From Bacteroidales bacterium (GTDB lineage: Bacteria > Bacteroidota > Bacteroidia > Bacteroidales > UBA12481): a stretch of DNA of 8,555 bases. Under the pieces are notes generated by a model that was not told the DNA's origin, ran no database searches, and saw nothing but the letters and a program-made list of their open reading frames with translations. A program made the position numbers and the translations under genes. Below are positions 7,002 through 8,555 of the stretch, one piece after another; within the stretch, counting starts at the first letter, position 1, and each line of letters begins with the position of its first letter. The stretch spans positions 1-8,555 of the forward strand of contig JAGHDB010000061.1 in assembly GCA_021160155.1 (NCBI GenBank). The letters are read 5' to 3'.

Positions 7002-8156
7002 TCAAAGATCGTAAAACCGTTTGATACGGAGTTTCTGGAGATCGGTTTTTTTAAGTTCACGAATAATTTTTTCCGTTGAATGGCCGTTTCCGTAAGGATT
7101 TTTTACTTCTTGCAGACTGTTTTTAAAGGAGGGAGAGAAGAGTTTTTGAATAGCTTTGATGATGGCAGATTGTTCACATTCACAATCGATTACGGAATTG
7201 GCGCGGACTCTTCCTTCCTGTCGACGGCCGATATTAACGGTTCCGGTATGGAGAGACGGAGCTTCGATGATCCCGCTCGAGGAGTTACCCACCACACCGT
7301 CCACCCACTTCATGAATGAAAGGTAGCGTAACTGTCCCAGTGATTTAACCATGAGAACCCTTTTGGGATGATTTGAAGCGAATGACTCCAGTGTATTGAT
7401 AATCTCCTGATGGCCCGGATCGGCATTAGGGTAAGTAATAATGAAATGGATATCCTGAAAAGTTTCCAGAGCACCGGTAAGGGTATCAATTTGCCGGCCG
7501 GGAGATGAAGTACTCAGGGTTTCGGGATGGTACGTAACCAGCAGGTTTTTCAGACCGAATATAAAACCGGTATCTTCTTCTAATTGACTCTTTGAAAGCA
7601 GGTTTAATCGGTTTATTGAATCCAGTCCGGTTGCCCCCACATGAAAAACTCTCCGGGGATCTTCGCCCATCTGGATTACTCTTTTACGGTAAGATTCGGT
7701 AGCCGTAAAATGGAGATGTGACAATTTGGTAATGGCATGCCTGAAGGCATCATCCATTGCGCCAAAAGTCAATTCACCTCCATGCAGATGGGCAACGGGG
7801 ATAGATGCAATATTTGCGGCAAGGGCGGCTCCGACCACTTCAAAACGGTCACCCGGCAGGATGATCAGATCGGGTGCGAGGGCAGTAAAAGCCGAACCGA
7901 AACCCTCCAGGGCGATTGACAGTGAATGAGTAATATCCATCGGCTGATCCCCGTGAAGTTGCATGTCAAAACTCCGGTCAACCGTAAATCCGTCCTCCCG
8001 AATCCGGTCAATTGTTGAACCGAAATCTGACGACAGATGGGTACCGGTAACTACCAGTTGAAGCGTAAAACCGGGATCTTCACGAATTGACCGCATCAAC
8101 CAGTAAAGCAGTCCGTATTCTGCTCTGGTTGTAGTTACCACACAGATTTTATGCAT
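7002..8156 (-). CDS. neuC: Hydrolysing sugar-nucleotide 2-epimerase, NeuC/LegG type
   Basis: This 384-residue cytoplasmic enzyme of the GT-B-fold UDP-GlcNAc 2-epimerase family would remove the nucleotide and invert C2, releasing a free mannosamine-type sugar for the synthase encoded upstream. Visible marks are VTTTRAEYG (7-15), ILPGDRFE (99-106), HLHGGELTFGAMDDAFRHA (123-141), HVGATGLD (172-179), TYHPET (208-213), YPNAD (242-246), GNSSSGIIEAP (290-300), NIGRRQEGR (308-316) and YGNGHS (355-360). D103, E128 and D135/D136 are candidate catalytic acids, and the GNSSSG loop binds phosphates. Length is normal for the family. The ATG shares a base with the synthase stop (TGATG), so the two are almost certainly translated together. 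NeuC (UDP-GlcNAc, sialic acid) and LegG (GDP-2,4-diacetamido sugar, legionaminic acid) cannot be told apart by these motifs; the CBS nucleotidyltransferase next door favours LegG. Confidence 0.93.
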   Translation of the reverse strand: MHKICVVTTTRAEYGLLYWLMRSIREDPGFTLQLVVTGTHLSSDFGSTIDRIREDGFTVDRSFDMQLHGDQPMDITHSLSIALEGFGSAFTALAPDLIILPGDRFEVVGAALAANIASIPVAHLHGGELTFGAMDDAFRHAITKLSHLHFTATESYRKRVIQMGEDPRRVFHVGATGLDSINRLNLLSKSQLEEDTGFIFGLKNLLVTYHPETLSTSSPGRQIDTLTGALETFQDIHFIITYPNADPGHQEIINTLESFASNHPKRVLMVKSLGQLRYLSFMKWVDGVVGNSSSGIIEAPSLHTGTVNIGRRQEGRVRANSVIDCECEQSAIIKAIQKLFSPSFKNSLQEVKNPYGNGHSTEKIIRELKKTDLQKLRIKRFYDL

Positions 8157-8555
8157 CAGATGAGATCATTTTTTGTATAGTTCTTTGCAGCCGGCGTGCC
8201 AATCAGATCATCCCATCGAAGGGGAGAGATTCCGATACCGGGCCGTTTCACGGTGAGGTTTTTTTCGGAGAAGAGTTCCCCTTTTTTAATATCTCGTGAA
8301 GCGACAATACTTTTTCGTGTGGCAGCCATATTTTTCCGCTCGCTTTTCGAGGGCTCCTTGCGTTTGTGCCCCATAGATTTTTCGATATGGCGAATGGCTG
8401 TAATCATTGCTTTCAGTTCATCCGGTTCAAGACTTGCCCGGTGATCCGGGCCATCCAGATTACGGTTAAGCGTAAAATGTTTTTCAATGACTGAAGCACC
8501 AAGTGCGACTGCAGCAACCGGGACTTCAATACCGGGTGTATGATCAGAATATCCC
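8156..8555 (-). CDS. neuB: N-acylneuraminate/legionaminate synthase, NeuB/LegI type (C-terminal part, runs off the right edge)
   Basis: The reading frame is open to the window edge, so 132 C-terminal residues of a family usually near 340-350 are visible. The enzyme condenses phosphoenolpyruvate with a mannosamine-type sugar to give a nine-carbon nonulosonic acid. The visible part begins GYSDHT and continues through ALGASVIEKHFTL and DGPDHRASLEPDELK. The histidines of SDHT and EKHF are the two metal ligands known in NeuB. After a short linker comes a complete SAF (antifreeze-like) domain: RKSIVASRDIKKGELF, TVKRPGIGISPLRWDDLIG and a closing KNDLI. In this family the domain reaches into the partner subunit's active site. 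The stop overlaps the epimerase ATG by one base. Sialic, legionaminic or other nonulosonate specificity cannot be decided from this part alone; context favours legionaminic. Start and promoter lie outside the window. Confidence 0.95.
   Translation of the reverse strand, partial: GYSDHTPGIEVPVAAVALGASVIEKHFTLNRNLDGPDHRASLEPDELKAMITAIRHIEKSMGHKRKEPSKSERKNMAATRKSIVASRDIKKGELFSEKNLTVKRPGIGISPLRWDDLIGTPAAKNYTKNDLI

Noticed and set aside
7726..7929. Open frames on the plus strand opposite the NeuC gene
   Set aside because: They show no recognisable motif, lie wholly within a strongly supported gene and carry no start signals; they are codon-bias shadows.
8156..8407. Short 83-residue SAF-only protein starting at the ATG at 8407
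   Set aside because: The frame continues upstream of 8407 to the window edge with perfect NeuB motifs (SDHT, EKHF), so the ATG is internal and the gene is a full synthase cut by the edge.
8196..8444. Plus-strand open frame opposite the NeuB C-terminus
   Set aside because: The minus-strand frame has clear NeuB and SAF-domain motifs through this whole span; the opposite frame is a shadow.

Overview
The window reads as a densely packed chromosomal stretch from a member of the Bacteroidota (Bacteroidetes). Three things point there: the single-polypeptide GlyRS, the large YfhO-family membrane protein, and two promoter-like elements matching the phylum's unusual consensus (TTTG at -33, TAnnTTTG at -7) with no clear Shine-Dalgarno sequences. 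This is inference from style; no rRNA or marker phylogeny was available. Seven protein genes fill almost all of the sequence, and no RNA gene, insertion sequence, CRISPR array or gene-free stretch over 300 bases was seen.

Left part (about 1-4195, plus strand): glycyl-tRNA synthetase, preceded by a perfect TAnnTTTG element, then a YfhO-family multi-pass membrane protein. This is housekeeping sequence passing into cell-envelope functions. Middle (about 4128-5959): a family 2 glycosyltransferase on the minus strand, whose 3' end overlaps the YfhO gene by 68 bp. It is divergent from a plus-strand gene for a Rossmann-like protein of the DUF115/MptE/Maf type, with features recalling GT42 sialyltransferases.

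Right part (5950-8555, minus strand): three tightly coupled genes read leftward from beyond the right edge. In transcription order they are a NeuB-type nonulosonate synthase (C-terminal 132 residues only), a NeuC/LegG-type hydrolysing sugar-nucleotide 2-epimerase, and a tandem-CBS nucleotidyltransferase resembling PtmE of Campylobacter. The order synthase, epimerase, CBS-nucleotidyltransferase is that of the Campylobacter jejuni legionaminic-acid genes neuB2-neuC2-ptmE. The best reading is a surface-glycan locus making a sialic-acid-like nine-carbon sugar, probably legionaminic acid or a relative, through GDP-linked precursors.

How the parts may work together (inference): the CBS enzyme would make the GDP-activated amino sugar. 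Dehydratase, aminotransferase and acetyltransferase genes, expected outside the window, would modify it. The epimerase would release the free 2,4-diamido-mannose-type sugar, and the synthase would condense it with phosphoenolpyruvate. The DUF115/Maf-like protein is a candidate for the transferase that places the activated nonulosonate on a glycan or protein, and the GT2 enzyme and YfhO protein may add other sugars to the same or a neighbouring envelope polymer.
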